DNA from: Bacteroidales bacterium
GTDB lineage: Bacteria > Bacteroidota > Bacteroidia > Bacteroidales > Muribaculaceae
Assembly (NCBI GenBank): GCA_014800895.1
Contig: JAAVFG010000017.1
Location: 72,650-121,402 of the forward strand
Direction of reading: 5' to 3'
DNA length: 48,753 bases
In this document: piece by piece, positions 25,609-35,001 of the stretch
Layout of the letters: every line of letters begins with the position of its first letter
Position numbering within the stretch: position 1 is the first letter of the stretch
Program-made: the position numbers and the translations under genes
Notes under the pieces: model-generated
What the model was told of the DNA's origin: nothing
Databases searched by the model: none
What the model saw: only the letters and a program-made list of their open reading frames with translations

Positions 25609-27177
25609 TTATTTGCCGTATTTTTCAATCTTATATCCCGTCAATCCTTTTTCGGAAGAGTCGTCAGAGAAGTTGGCTCCTATGAGATATACCGTCCTTG
25701 AATCAAGGAGGAATCGCCCGGGATAGTCGCGCTCGTGAATCTGACGCATCGCTTCCTCAACTGACTTATTATATTTGAATTCAAAGATATAAATGTAGTC
25801 AGGAGTCACTACTTCAAGATCTGTGCGTCCCTTGTAGTTCTGGTTTTCCGACGTTGTCTCAAGTGAGCAGAGGAGGCAGAGAATATATACGATGCTTTGA
25901 TATGAAGCCTCGGAATGTTGTCCGTAAGGGATATTCTTCAGTAGCGTCTCCAGTCGCTGCATGAAGCGTTCCGGATCTCCCTCTATCAGGTCATCCTGAA
26001 AATTATGAATACTGAAGGGGCTGTCCATATTCTCCATAGGAGGAGCATATAGAGGAAGTAGATTCATTGCGAAACCAATCTCCACCTCCTTATTCGGGAA
26101 GCGCAGCTTCATCCGTCTCAACCGGCTGTCGTATGAGTCTATGGTCAGATAGCCGGTCTGGAACATTAGGGGGACTGCATCGGAGGAATTGATACCGACC
26201 GTTATGAGACTCTCGCGCTGTCTCGTGATACCATTGAGGGCGGGCATCGCCACACCGCGCTCTTTAATCTTTCGTGCAAGGAAAGTGGGGGTGCCCGTCT
26301 CAAACCAATAGGGTTCTATCTCCCTGTTGCGCAGAGCATGCAGCACACTGAACGGATTATATAACCGGCTCCCTCTGGGGGAGAACATATAGCCGTCATA
26401 ATATTCACGGAGAGCCTCGACAGTTTCCTCCACTGACTCCTCTCTATCTTTGGCGAGCGCTTCAATTCCCGCTCTGAAATTATCTGTAAGCTCCTGCTCG
26501 GTCCATCCGCATATGTCGGCAAATTCCTCTGTCATTGAGATATCGTAGAGATTATTGAGATCGCTGAAGATACTGACCTTGCTGAATCGGGCGACACCCG
26601 TAATGAAGGCAAACCGTATATAACGGTCCATTGATTTCAGATTGCCGAAGAACGCTTTGAGGATGGCTTGATTCTTGATGAATAATTCACTATCCTCTTC
26701 CAGACCGAGGAGGGGTTTGTCGTATTCATCAATCAGGATTATTACCTTATTTTGTGTCTGTTCATATATATGACGAATCAGTCTTTCAAAACGCACAGCT
26801 GACGAAGGATTGTCAGGATTATCTAAATGATATTGATTTTCCAGGACATTCAAAGTTTGTGAAAGTCGAGACTCTAATCCATCATATCTTGTGAAATCCT
26901 CGGAGTTAAAATCAAAATGCAGCACCGGGGATGCTTCCCAATCCACATCAGCCTTTTCAAGCGCCAGACCCTTGAAGAGATCGCGTCTCCCTTCAAAATA
27001 AGCATGGAGGGTAGATAGCAACAGACTCTTTCCGAATCGGCGCGGACGACTCAGAAAGTAGTAACCTTCGGTTTTCACTAACTCACCAACGAATCGGGTT
27101 TTATCGACATAGTTAAAGTTACCTTCTATTATCTTGGAGAAGGTCTGTATTCCGATAGGATATTTCTCTGCTGCCAT
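25609..27177 (-). CDS. AAA-ATPase-like / PD-(D/E)XK nuclease-like protein, paralogue 1
   Basis: A 522-aa protein of the family amplified in Bacteroidetes genomes (AAA-ATPase-like N-terminal domain plus PD-(D/E)XK C-terminal domain). The N-terminus has PIGIQTFSKIIEGNFNYVDKT, a Walker A-like SRPRRFGKSLLLSTL (about 43-57) and Walker B VIILIDEYDKPLL. The middle has the family block FITGVARFSKVSIFSDLNN. The C-terminal nuclease-like core shows GRTDLEVV and IFEFKYNKSVEEAM (about 445-475). The biological role is not established. It is convergent with the repeat island and follows an HD-domain gene with a 26-bp gap. A second, clearly related copy lies at 39949-41505 in opposite orientation. Confidence 0.88.
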   Translation of the reverse strand: MAAEKYPIGIQTFSKIIEGNFNYVDKTRFVGELVKTEGYYFLSRPRRFGKSLLLSTLHAYFEGRRDLFKGLALEKADVDWEASPVLHFDFNSEDFTRYDGLESRLSQTLNVLENQYHLDNPDNPSSAVRFERLIRHIYEQTQNKVIILIDEYDKPLLGLEEDSELFIKNQAILKAFFGNLKSMDRYIRFAFITGVARFSKVSIFSDLNNLYDISMTEEFADICGWTEQELTDNFRAGIEALAKDREESVEETVEALREYYDGYMFSPRGSRLYNPFSVLHALRNREIEPYWFETGTPTFLARKIKERGVAMPALNGITRQRESLITVGINSSDAVPLMFQTGYLTIDSYDSRLRRMKLRFPNKEVEIGFAMNLLPLYAPPMENMDSPFSIHNFQDDLIEGDPERFMQRLETLLKNIPYGQHSEASYQSIVYILCLLCSLETTSENQNYKGRTDLEVVTPDYIYIFEFKYNKSVEEAMRQIHERDYPGRFLLDSRTVYLIGANFSDDSSEKGLTGYKIEKYGK

Positions 27178-27203
27178 TACTCTTTTTTTGCTGGTTTCTG
27201 TGT

Positions 27204-27737
27204 CTATTGAAATAGTAGGTGGAGCTCCATGAATCTCCGGAGAGCATCTTCTCCGTGTGGACGAATGGACTCAATCACTTCTTCCAGAGATTTTTCACGC
27301 GACGGGTCGCCGGACTTTGAGAAGAATTTGTCGGCATAGCATACGGCTTTCTCCTCAATGGTATTAGGCATCATATTGATGAGGGGCAAGGGGAAATTAA
27401 GCTTGACAAGGTCTTCATATGTAAGCCCTGTCCCGGTATGCCTCTCCGCTATGCGGGCTAACATCGGATATCCCTCTTTGCGTAATATCTTCCCTCCCTC
27501 TACTCCATGCTGTATATAGGGGATGGATCCGTGACATTCTATGCCGGGGGCGTCACAGAGGAAGATGCCGATGTCGTGAAGCATCGCTCCATCCCTAACC
27601 AGTTCCTCATCATACCAATGACCGGCACGTCTGACACATTCCAATGCCTTATCGCGTACTTTTTCGGAGTGAATAATAAGAATATCCCGAAGTTTGCCCT
27701 CGGGATAATACTTATCAATTATATCAATGGCTTTCAT
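27204..27737 (-). CDS. HD-domain (HDIG) phosphohydrolase
   Basis: A 177-aa HD-superfamily protein. Metal ligands are visible as His in LIIHSEKV, the His-Asp pair in GAMLHDIGIFLCD and the later YADKFFSK Asp. Members hydrolyse phosphate esters of nucleotides or tRNA-related substrates; the substrate cannot be read from sequence. It starts two bases after the end of ilvE, so it is probably translated with it, and is followed by the AAA/PD-(D/E)XK gene. Confidence 0.85.
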   Translation of the reverse strand: MKAIDIIDKYYPEGKLRDILIIHSEKVRDKALECVRRAGHWYDEELVRDGAMLHDIGIFLCDAPGIECHGSIPYIQHGVEGGKILRKEGYPMLARIAERHTGTGLTYEDLVKLNFPLPLINMMPNTIEEKAVCYADKFFSKSGDPSREKSLEEVIESIRPHGEDALRRFMELHLLFQ

Positions 27738-27739
27738 GC

Positions 27740-28771
27740 TTACGCTTCCTCAATGATTTCACACCATCCGTGAGGATCCTCAGCCTCGCCTAACTGTATG
27801 GCGCGTAGTGCATTGAAAAGGATAGTGGACTTCGGACCAGCCTCGTTGTTGGTGGAGAAAACGAATTTCTTGCCATTGTCGAGGTCATGTATCTCTGCGA
27901 TAGGGGAGATCACCGCCGCTGTGCCGCATGATCCCATCTCGTCGAAAGTCTCAAGCTCTTCGTAAGGGATATGGCGTTCCTCTACTTCCATACCGAGGTC
28001 GCGTGCAAGCTGCCGAACGCTCTTATTGGTGATTGAGGGGAGAATAGAATCGGATTTCGGTGTTATATATGCATTGCCCCGGATACCGAAGATATTTGCA
28101 GCTCCACATTCATCAAGATATTTCTTCTCCTTAGGATCGAGATAAAGCATCACGGAGTAGCCGAGATCGTGGGCCTTTTCGCCTGCTTGAAGAGAAGCAG
28201 CATAATTTCCACCAATTTTAAAGGAGCCGGTGCCTTTGGGCGCCACACGGTCATATTCTCTTGAGAGGCATACCTTGGACGGCTTGAAGCCCTCTTTAAA
28301 GTAAGGACCTACGGGAGTGACAAACATTATGACTGTGTATTCCTTTGATGGTTTTACGCCGACCTGGGCTGTGGTGCCGATCTCAAGCGGACGGATATAG
28401 AGGGAAGCGCCGGTGCCATAAGGAGGTACGAAACGGGCGTTTAGCTTTACGACCTTGCGCACCATTTCACAAAAGAGCTCTTCAGGCATGGGCTGCATCA
28501 TAATTCCTTCTGCCGAGCGTATGAAGCGTTTGGCGTTCTCATCCATACGGAATACACGGATCTTGCCATCCTTGCCGCGGAAAGCTTTCAGACCCTCAAA
28601 AGATTCCTGGCCATAATGGAGACATGTGGCAGCGATATGCATAGGAATATATTCAGAATCGCTTACTTCAATTTCACCCCATTTGCCATCCTTATATGTG
28701 CATCTTACATTCCAGTCGGTCTTTATATAACCGAAGGGGAGCGTATCCCATTTGATATCCGGTTGATTCAT
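27740..28771 (-). CDS. ilvE: Branched-chain amino acid aminotransferase
   Basis: A 343-aa fold-type IV PLP enzyme that makes or breaks down leucine, isoleucine and valine using 2-oxoglutarate/glutamate. The PLP lysine lies in GTGSFKIGGNYAAS, and the family blocks HYGQESFEGLKAFRG, RFIRSAEGIMMQPMP and YLDECGAANIFG are present, as is the C-terminal EMGSCGTAAVISPI phosphate-binding loop. The gene lies between a small secreted-protein gene (26 bp upstream) and the HD gene (2 bp downstream). Confidence 0.95.
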   Translation of the reverse strand: MNQPDIKWDTLPFGYIKTDWNVRCTYKDGKWGEIEVSDSEYIPMHIAATCLHYGQESFEGLKAFRGKDGKIRVFRMDENAKRFIRSAEGIMMQPMPEELFCEMVRKVVKLNARFVPPYGTGASLYIRPLEIGTTAQVGVKPSKEYTVIMFVTPVGPYFKEGFKPSKVCLSREYDRVAPKGTGSFKIGGNYAASLQAGEKAHDLGYSVMLYLDPKEKKYLDECGAANIFGIRGNAYITPKSDSILPSITNKSVRQLARDLGMEVEERHIPYEELETFDEMGSCGTAAVISPIAEIHDLDNGKKFVFSTNNEAGPKSTILFNALRAIQLGEAEDPHGWCEIIEEA

Positions 28772-28797
28772 AATAGTATAGATTTATTGGAAGGAGC

Positions 28798-29130
28798 TTA
28801 GATAGCTACTTTACACGTTATGTTCCCTGTTTTTACAAGATAAACTCCATGAGCAGGAAGAGAGATCTGGCTTATTCCGGGCTGCAGGATCTCGTTGCTT
28901 ACGAGTCGACCCAAAATAGTGAAAATCTTTATCTGTACGGTATGATTGGATATCACGATAATCGTGGAGTCTGCCGTGCGGATCTCAATTTCGGTCTCTT
29001 TCACCACTGTCTTGGCATCTGTCCTTTCAGTCTTTACCGCCTCCCATCTTGCTGGAGCTGCATAAGATGTTAAGCCGGCGCAGAGAAGAAGGAGGGTCGA
29101 AAATAGATATTTATTGAAGCCTTTTGACAT
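28798..29130 (-). CDS. Tiny secreted protein with C-terminal sorting-domain-like tail
   Basis: A 110-aa protein with a signal peptide (about 1-24, ending SYAAP), a charged linker (about 25-60) and a beta-rich end (VQIKIFTILGRLVS, HGVYLVKTG) typical of type A C-terminal sorting domains in Bacteroidetes. There is almost no cargo between signal and tail. It could be a small DUF3244-like secreted protein or a tail left by deletion of a larger gene. It lies directly ahead of ilvE. Confidence 0.6.
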   Translation of the reverse strand: MSKGFNKYLFSTLLLLCAGLTSYAAPARWEAVKTERTDAKTVVKETEIEIRTADSTIIVISNHTVQIKIFTILGRLVSNEILQPGISQISLPAHGVYLVKTGNITCKVAI

Positions 29131-29213
29131 TATGGAGTAAGATATTTATTAAGTTTATAAAACTTCTCTCTGTAAAATTACAAAATATTATCTTTAAGCC
29201 AAAATAACTACAA

Positions 29214-29245
29214 TAAAAAAATGCCCGCAGCGTTGGCTACGGACA
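29214..29245 (-). terminator. Rho-independent terminator after rpsA
   Basis: On the minus strand TGTCCGTAGC pairs (two G-U wobbles) with GCTGCGGGCA (plus 29236-29245 and 29222-29231), 4-nt loop, then a run of seven T. Confidence 0.85.
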
Positions 29246-29268
29246 TTTTTATATAAAAGGGGGTCTGA

Positions 29269-31053
29269 TTATTTACCTTCCTTCTGCATCTGCTCCTTAA
29301 GAGCCTGAAGCGCGTCGAGGTCGCCGAGAGTGGTTTTCTCGATCTGAGGAGCTGCAGCGCTCTCAGCCTCGGGCTTGTTGCTCTTGCGGGGAGCTGCTTT
29401 CTCGCGACGCTCACCCTTGATAGCATCTTCAGAGATGCGGCTGTGGCTGAGGATGATGCGCTTGTTGTCTTTGTTGAATTCGATCACCTTGAAGTTGAGC
29501 TTCTCGTCAAGCTTAGCCTGAGTGCCATCTTCCTTCACGAGGTGCTTGGGAGTTGCGAAGCCCTCTACGCCATAGGGGAGAGAGATAACCGCGCCCTTAT
29601 CCATCATCTCGGTGATAGTACCCTCATGGATAGAACCTACAGTGAATACATTCTCGAATACATCCCAGGGGTTCTCCTCGAGCTGCTTGTGACCGAGAGA
29701 GAGACGACGGTTGTCCTTGTCGATTTCAAGCACCTGAACCTCGATGTCGTTGCCAACCTGAGTGAACTCAGAGGGGTGTTTGATCTTCTTGGTCCAAGAG
29801 AGGTCGGAGATATGGATAAGACCATCTACGCCCTCTTCGATCTCAACGAATACGCCGAAGTTAGTGAAGTTGCGCACTTTTGCAGTGTGACGGCTTCCGA
29901 TAGCGTATTTGGTCTCGATATCCTCCCAGGGATCTTTCTTGAGCTGCTTGAGACCGAGGCTCATCTTACGCTCGTCGCGGTCGAGAGTGAGGACAACAGC
30001 CTCTACCTCGTCGCCCACCTTGAGGAAGTCATTGGCGCTGCGGAGGTGCTGGCTCCAGCTCATTTCTGAAACGTGGATAAGACCCTCTACGCCGGGCTGT
30101 ACCTCTACGAACGCACCGTAGTCTGCCATAACGACAACTTTACCCTTAACGTGATCGCCAACCTTGAGATCTGCTGTAAGGCTATCCCAGGGATGGGGCT
30201 GGAGCTGCTTGAGACCGAGAGCGATACGCTTCTTCTCGTTATCGAAGTCGATGATAACGACTTTGATATCCTGGTCGAGCTCAACCACCTCACGAGGATC
30301 GCTTACGCGGCCCCAAGAGAGGTCAGTGATATGTACGAGACCGTCTACGCCGCCGAGGTCAACGAATACACCGTAAGGAGTGATGTTCTTAACCTTACCC
30401 TCGAGCACCTGACCTTTTTCGAGCTTGGAGATGATCTCCTTCTTCTGCTGCTCGAGCTCAGCCTCGATGAGAGCTTTGTGAGAAACCACAACGTTCTTGT
30501 ATTCCTGGTTGATCTTGACAACCTTGAATTCCATAGTCTTGTCAACGAATACATCGTAGTCGCGGATAGGACGAACGTCGATCTGAGAACCGGGGAGGAA
30601 CGCCTCGATGCCGAATACATCAACGATCATACCGCCCTTGGTGCGGCTCTTGACGTAACCCTTGATAACTTCGTCATTCTGGAGAGCTTCGTTAACGCGA
30701 TCCCAGCTGCGAGTCTGGCAAGCCTTCTTGTGAGAAAGACGGAGCTGACCGTTCTTGTCCTCAAGAGTCTCGATGTAAACCTCTACCTCGTCGCCAACCT
30801 TAAGGTCGGGATTGTAGCGGAATTCGCTTACGGGGATGATAGCGTCAGACTTCATGCCGATGTCAACGCGAACTTCACGTTTAGTGATAGACTTAACGAT
30901 ACCGTTTACGACCTCATTCTCCTTTGCAGTCTTGAGAGACTCGTCATAGGTAGTGGTCAATTCCTCACGGCTCTTCTCACCAGTGGTTTCGCCGTTAGCA
31001 TAAGCATCCCAATCGAAATCTTCGATTGCTGTGTAATTTTTTGATTCAGACAT
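29269..31053 (-). CDS. rpsA: 30S ribosomal protein S1
   Basis: A 594-aa protein made of six S1 RNA-binding repeats. Typical repeat marks recur (GVFVDLGGVDGLVHITDLSW, GAFVEVQPGVEGLIHVSEM, GVFVEIEEGVDGLIHISDL), preceded by two more divergent N-terminal repeats and followed by a last, degenerate repeat (GAVISLPYGVEGFATPKH). The tail is Ala/Lys-rich. S1 recruits mRNA to the 30S subunit, especially where Shine-Dalgarno sequences are lacking, as is usual in Bacteroidetes. It has its own promoter (31159-31189) and terminator. Long antisense frames opposite are codon-bias artefacts. Confidence 0.97.
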   Translation of the reverse strand: MSESKNYTAIEDFDWDAYANGETTGEKSREELTTTYDESLKTAKENEVVNGIVKSITKREVRVDIGMKSDAIIPVSEFRYNPDLKVGDEVEVYIETLEDKNGQLRLSHKKACQTRSWDRVNEALQNDEVIKGYVKSRTKGGMIVDVFGIEAFLPGSQIDVRPIRDYDVFVDKTMEFKVVKINQEYKNVVVSHKALIEAELEQQKKEIISKLEKGQVLEGKVKNITPYGVFVDLGGVDGLVHITDLSWGRVSDPREVVELDQDIKVVIIDFDNEKKRIALGLKQLQPHPWDSLTADLKVGDHVKGKVVVMADYGAFVEVQPGVEGLIHVSEMSWSQHLRSANDFLKVGDEVEAVVLTLDRDERKMSLGLKQLKKDPWEDIETKYAIGSRHTAKVRNFTNFGVFVEIEEGVDGLIHISDLSWTKKIKHPSEFTQVGNDIEVQVLEIDKDNRRLSLGHKQLEENPWDVFENVFTVGSIHEGTITEMMDKGAVISLPYGVEGFATPKHLVKEDGTQAKLDEKLNFKVIEFNKDNKRIILSHSRISEDAIKGERREKAAPRKSNKPEAESAAAPQIEKTTLGDLDALQALKEQMQKEGK

Positions 31054-31158
31054 TGAGAATCAATAGTTTGGTTTTGTACGGATCCCTTTATTATAGAGAA
31101 TAGGAAATCCGGAGGTTAAAAATATTTTTGTCATATGCTCTCTATACATAAGACAGTG

Positions 31159-31189
31159 CAAAGATAATAATAAATTATTAATAATGCAA
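31159..31189 (-). promoter_or_regulatory. Promoter of rpsA
   Basis: Minus-strand TTG (plus 31187-31189) and TATCTTTG (plus 31159-31166) with exactly 20 nt between; leader about 100 nt. Confidence 0.85.
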
Positions 31190-31303
31190 ATATTAGAAGA
31201 TATTAGAAAATTTTTTTAGAGTGACTGTCACAAATCATGGAGTATCGTAGTCTATATAGACAGAAGTTAAACATAAAGAAACCGTAAGAACGAGAAATTA
31301 AAA

Positions 31304-33526
31304 ATGAAATACCCTTTATCCATATTGCTTGCACTCGCAACGGTCTCAACCACGTGGGGAGAGGAACCTGCGACAACCGACCATCCGGATTCAATAGCTT
31401 TACCGGATTATACTGATCTTGATGAGTTGGTCGTGGTCCAGAAAAAGAAAATGGTGGAGAGTGACGGCGCAAAGTTATCATATAATGTCTCCGACGATCC
31501 CGAAGCCTCTTCTTCAAGTATAATGGAAATACTTAGGAAAGTGCCCGGAGTGACTGTTGATGCAGAGGATAATGTAAAGGTCAACGGTCAGTCAAGTTTC
31601 AAGATTCTTATGAATGGCAAGGAGGATCCGATGCTTAAGGGAGATCTTAAAACAGTATTGAAATCAATCCCGGCAGCATCGATCCTCAAGATAGAAGTGA
31701 TATCGGAGCCCGGAGCAAAATATGATGCGGAGGGTGTCGGAGGTATTCTGAATATCGTTACCGATAAGAAAACGAAATTAGAAGGATATTCAGCTCAATT
31801 CGGCGGATGGATACGAGCCACCCAGATTGGCGGCTATCTAAATGGCCGTACAAAATTGGGCAATGTCATGCTTGATGCCAACGTCAGCTATAATAATGGT
31901 CGGGTATTCAGTAGAAAATGGTATAACGATTCGGAACGTGAAAGTCTTGACGGCAGTGAGAATCATCTTCTTCTCTCCAATCAGGAGCAGGCTTCCGAGT
32001 GGGATTATACCGGTGTGACACTAAATATGTCGTGGGAACCCAACACTAACAACCTCTTTACTTTCCAGGGTAACTACGGTTATAACTCCTGGAGCCCGCA
32101 TGGAAGCATGAGGCGAGCGATGTATAATCCGGCAGGTGATATGCTGTGGAAAACGGAGCAGGTATTCCGGAATGGAGGTGAATATAACGGCTTCTCATTG
32201 TCCGGCTCATACCAACATAATTTCAAAAGAGATGACAATAACTTAGTGATTTCCTATCTCTTTACTGACAGCCCGGTGAAAAGTCTTGATGAATATGACA
32301 CTACAGAAAGGGAGGGACTGATTGATATCACTCCCTACTCGGCGATGAAATCGAAAACTCTCTATCTCAGTCATATCATTCAGATTGATTATCTCAACCA
32401 ACTGAGCGAGAAACACCTTTTTGAGGCTGGAGCCAAGGGTAGCATAAATCGTTCCAACAATGTTTCAAGCACGCTTGAGGGGGAGGATAAATTAAGTGCC
32501 GTCACCCTTTCGGATACGGAGGTGGACGCTGCCCAGACAAAAGATATCTATTCGCTCTATTCATCCTATACCGGAAAATTCGGTTCATGGAGCATAAAGG
32601 GCGGTTTGCGCTATGAGATGACCAGGATGGGAATGCACTATAAGGTGGGAGAATATGAGGATTTCATGACGACTCTTCACGATCTGGTGCCAAATGCTGC
32701 GGTAAGCTATAATATCAGTGATGCGTCGGCTCTCAGACTGGCATACCAGATGCGTATATCGCGTCCCGATATCAGCCAGGTCAACCCTTATAGAAACACA
32801 TTGAATTTAGGAACGGTGACCTATGGCAATCCAAATCTCGAGAGTCAGAAAATGCATACTTTCTCATTCGGTTACACCAACTATGAAGGAAAACTGACAG
32901 GAGGAGCCAAACTGACTTACCGTTATCTGGCAAATGGCATCACGGATATAATATTTATGAAGGAAGGATTGATGAATACTACCTATGCCAACAGCGGTGT
33001 AGAACATGCCGCTATGCTGGATCTTAATGCCAACTGGAACATCACGTCTGATCTTCAGTGGGGAGTGAATGCCAGTGGTTCATATTCGCATTTCAGTTCG
33101 GACTCCGAACTTCTGAAAGCGCGTAAAGCGGGATGGCAGGTATATGCCTCTACGAATCTTAATTATACAATGCCGTGGAAGGTGCGGATGTCGGTTAACG
33201 GAGGAGTTTACACTCCCTGGAGTGATATCCAGAGCCGTGGAACGCATACAAATTATTATTATTCCCTGGGATTCAGCAGATCTTTCTTGCCAAAGGATGC
33301 TCTCACTGTTCAGCTGAGCGCTTCTAATTTCCTTACTCCAAATCAGAATTATGGGTGGAGGCAAGAGTCGGAAAGCATGAGGGTACTCTCACGCTCCCGT
33401 TCGTCCCAATGGAATGTCGGCGTCAGCGTCACATTCAAGCTCGGCGGACTTAAGGCACAGGTGAAAAAGACCGCCGCAGAATTGGAGCAGGAGGGAAGCG
33501 GGGGCGGCAGCCAGAAGAATGGATAA
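31304..33526 (+). CDS. Outer-membrane beta-barrel receptor (TonB-dependent-like)
   Basis: A 740-aa outer-membrane protein. The signal peptide is residues 1-19 (ends TTWG). A plug-like domain follows, with SIMEILRKVPGVTVDAEDNVKVNG (about 72-95) and the SIPAASILKIEVISEPGAKYDAEG segment typical of the outer membrane beta-barrel family. The remainder is a beta-barrel with SRPDISQVNPYRN near residue 485. The N-terminal carboxypeptidase-like repeat of many Bacteroidetes receptors is missing. It is monocistronic; the following sigma gene is 76 bp away with its own promoter element. The ligand is unknown. Confidence 0.85.
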   Translation: MKYPLSILLALATVSTTWGEEPATTDHPDSIALPDYTDLDELVVVQKKKMVESDGAKLSYNVSDDPEASSSSIMEILRKVPGVTVDAEDNVKVNGQSSFKILMNGKEDPMLKGDLKTVLKSIPAASILKIEVISEPGAKYDAEGVGGILNIVTDKKTKLEGYSAQFGGWIRATQIGGYLNGRTKLGNVMLDANVSYNNGRVFSRKWYNDSERESLDGSENHLLLSNQEQASEWDYTGVTLNMSWEPNTNNLFTFQGNYGYNSWSPHGSMRRAMYNPAGDMLWKTEQVFRNGGEYNGFSLSGSYQHNFKRDDNNLVISYLFTDSPVKSLDEYDTTEREGLIDITPYSAMKSKTLYLSHIIQIDYLNQLSEKHLFEAGAKGSINRSNNVSSTLEGEDKLSAVTLSDTEVDAAQTKDIYSLYSSYTGKFGSWSIKGGLRYEMTRMGMHYKVGEYEDFMTTLHDLVPNAAVSYNISDASALRLAYQMRISRPDISQVNPYRNTLNLGTVTYGNPNLESQKMHTFSFGYTNYEGKLTGGAKLTYRYLANGITDIIFMKEGLMNTTYANSGVEHAAMLDLNANWNITSDLQWGVNASGSYSHFSSDSELLKARKAGWQVYASTNLNYTMPWKVRMSVNGGVYTPWSDIQSRGTHTNYYYSLGFSRSFLPKDALTVQLSASNFLTPNQNYGWRQESESMRVLSRSRSSQWNVGVSVTFKLGGLKAQVKKTAAELEQEGSGGGSQKNG

Positions 33527-33589
33527 GGAAGCGGAGCAAAAAAAATAGTGAAGCTTTACTTAAATTGAATAAAATTGGAAAAAAAATAG

Positions 33590-33597
33590 TATATTTG
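33590..33597 (+). promoter_or_regulatory. -7 element (TATATTTG) just ahead of the ECF sigma gene
   Basis: TATATTTG fits TAnnTTTG and ends only five bases before the ATG at 33603. Transcription would start at or next to the start codon, implying a leaderless message. A TTG lies 22 nt upstream, slightly beyond the optimum. Confidence 0.55.
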
Positions 33598-33602
33598 TTA
33601 GT

Positions 33603-34094
33603 ATGGAAGAGCAGGAATTCCGAGCCAGGGTACTCCCCCTTCAGCGCCTGATGTATGGAATGGCGCTGAAGGTCGGACTTCCTCCCGACGACGCCGCGGA
33701 TATCGTGCAGGAAGCACAACTCCGTTTATGGCGGGGGAGGGAAGGGATTCCGCGTCCGGATGAACAGTTGAGAGCTTATTGCCTGAGAACTTTGAGAAAT
33801 GAATGTCTCACATTTTTTAAGAGAAGGAAAGAGACCGTTTCCATAGAGTCGGAGGGAGAGGCTCTGAGTAAGGAAAATATTGATTTACGCGACCACGCTG
33901 AGGAAAGGGATACTCAGGCTCACATCGAGAAGCTGATTGATACTCTTCCGGCAGGTCAGAAAATAGTGATAAGACTAAGTTCTTTCGGAGGAATGGATAT
34001 TGAGGAGATTTCGGAAGCAACCGGCTACACAGCCGGAAATGTCCGCCAGCTCCTCTCCAGAGGTAGAAAACGACTCCGGGAACTGATAAGATAG
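33603..34094 (+). CDS. ECF-type RNA polymerase sigma factor
   Basis: A 163-aa sigma-70-family protein of ECF size. Region 2 has LPLQRLMYGMALKVG and DDAADIVQEAQLRLWRG; region 4 ends the protein with MDIEEISEATGYTAGNVRQ and LLSRGRKRLRELI (helix-turn-helix that reads -35). It heads a four-gene set (33603-36396) whose second gene encodes a single-pass membrane protein in the anti-sigma position. The target regulon is unknown; autoregulation from 33590 is possible. Confidence 0.9.
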   Translation: MEEQEFRARVLPLQRLMYGMALKVGLPPDDAADIVQEAQLRLWRGREGIPRPDEQLRAYCLRTLRNECLTFFKRRKETVSIESEGEALSKENIDLRDHAEERDTQAHIEKLIDTLPAGQKIVIRLSSFGGMDIEEISEATGYTAGNVRQLLSRGRKRLRELIR

Positions 34095-34125
34095 AGGGAA
34101 CAGGACAAGATAAAGGGAAAATGAG

Positions 34126-35001
34126 ATGAGTAAAATTGAAAATGATAAATATAATGAACTTCGTAGCCTTTTAGGGAAATGGTATGAAGGTACTACCTCT
34201 CCGCAAGAGGAGGCTGATATCAGCGCCATGCTGACAGATGCCGACTCGTTACCTCCGGATCTGGAAGCTGACCGCGATCTTTTCATGACCATGACTGATG
34301 CGTTGGAGGATCTTCCTGAGATTCCGGAGCCATACTCTCTTCGCATCAACTCCGCGCTGGAGAGGGAGATTTCCGCCACTAATGCAGAGCAACCGGTAGT
34401 CGGCGTTGAGAGCGATGATTTAAAGAAGAGAGAGGGACGCCGGATCGGCGGATTTCTACGGAGCCGCCTGTTCAGATGGACGGCAACAGGTGTGGCGGTC
34501 TGCCTTGCGGGAATATTTATCACCAACCGCTTGATGGAGATACCGGCTATAGATATGCCTGTACAAAAAAGCGGTGTAGCGATGAATATCGCCGTTCCGG
34601 CACAGCAGGCTGATACACTCATTCATTCTATCTCCTTGGTGAAGGATAATAAGGTTAACGTTGATGGGAACCGAGAACGCATGAAGAGGGGAGAAGGCAG
34701 GACGACAATCATTAAGAAGGCGACACGGAAATCAGAATCTCATGAAGAAAATTATGAGGATCCATACCTTACTCGCGAAGAGGAGGAGATGCTGATAGCT
34801 CATAATTATAGAGTGATAAGAGATGAGGGAGAGGCAGCCCGAAAACTCAACCATATATTCGGCGGACTTGAGTCTAATATAATGGATGAGATGTATAATC
34901 TCCGCAGGATTGAGCTTGAATATCAAAGCGAGGTTGAGGCGGATATGGTGAGTGCAAACATAAACTATATAGAATCTAATCAATATGAAACAGCAGAATA
35001 A
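34126..35001 (+). CDS. Single-pass membrane protein, probable anti-sigma factor
   Basis: A 291-aa protein. Residues 1-95 are cytosolic and helical (SLLGKWYEGTTSPQEEADIS), a membrane helix lies at about 117-135, and the remainder is a charged, likely periplasmic region. Anti-sigma factors of ECF type in Bacteroidetes have this plan: short cytosolic sigma-binding domain, one helix, periplasmic sensor. No zinc-binding HxxxCxxC is present. It follows the sigma gene by 31 bp and overlaps the next gene. No specific family is recognised. Confidence 0.6.
   Translation: MSKIENDKYNELRSLLGKWYEGTTSPQEEADISAMLTDADSLPPDLEADRDLFMTMTDALEDLPEIPEPYSLRINSALEREISATNAEQPVVGVESDDLKKREGRRIGGFLRSRLFRWTATGVAVCLAGIFITNRLMEIPAIDMPVQKSGVAMNIAVPAQQADTLIHSISLVKDNKVNVDGNRERMKRGEGRTTIIKKATRKSESHEENYEDPYLTREEEEMLIAHNYRVIRDEGEAARKLNHIFGGLESNIMDEMYNLRRIELEYQSEVEADMVSANINYIESNQYETAE

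Noticed and set aside
29443..31044. Long plus-strand frames opposite rpsA
   Set aside because: Same cause: antisense of a highly biased ribosomal gene, with repeated low-complexity residues following the S1 repeats.
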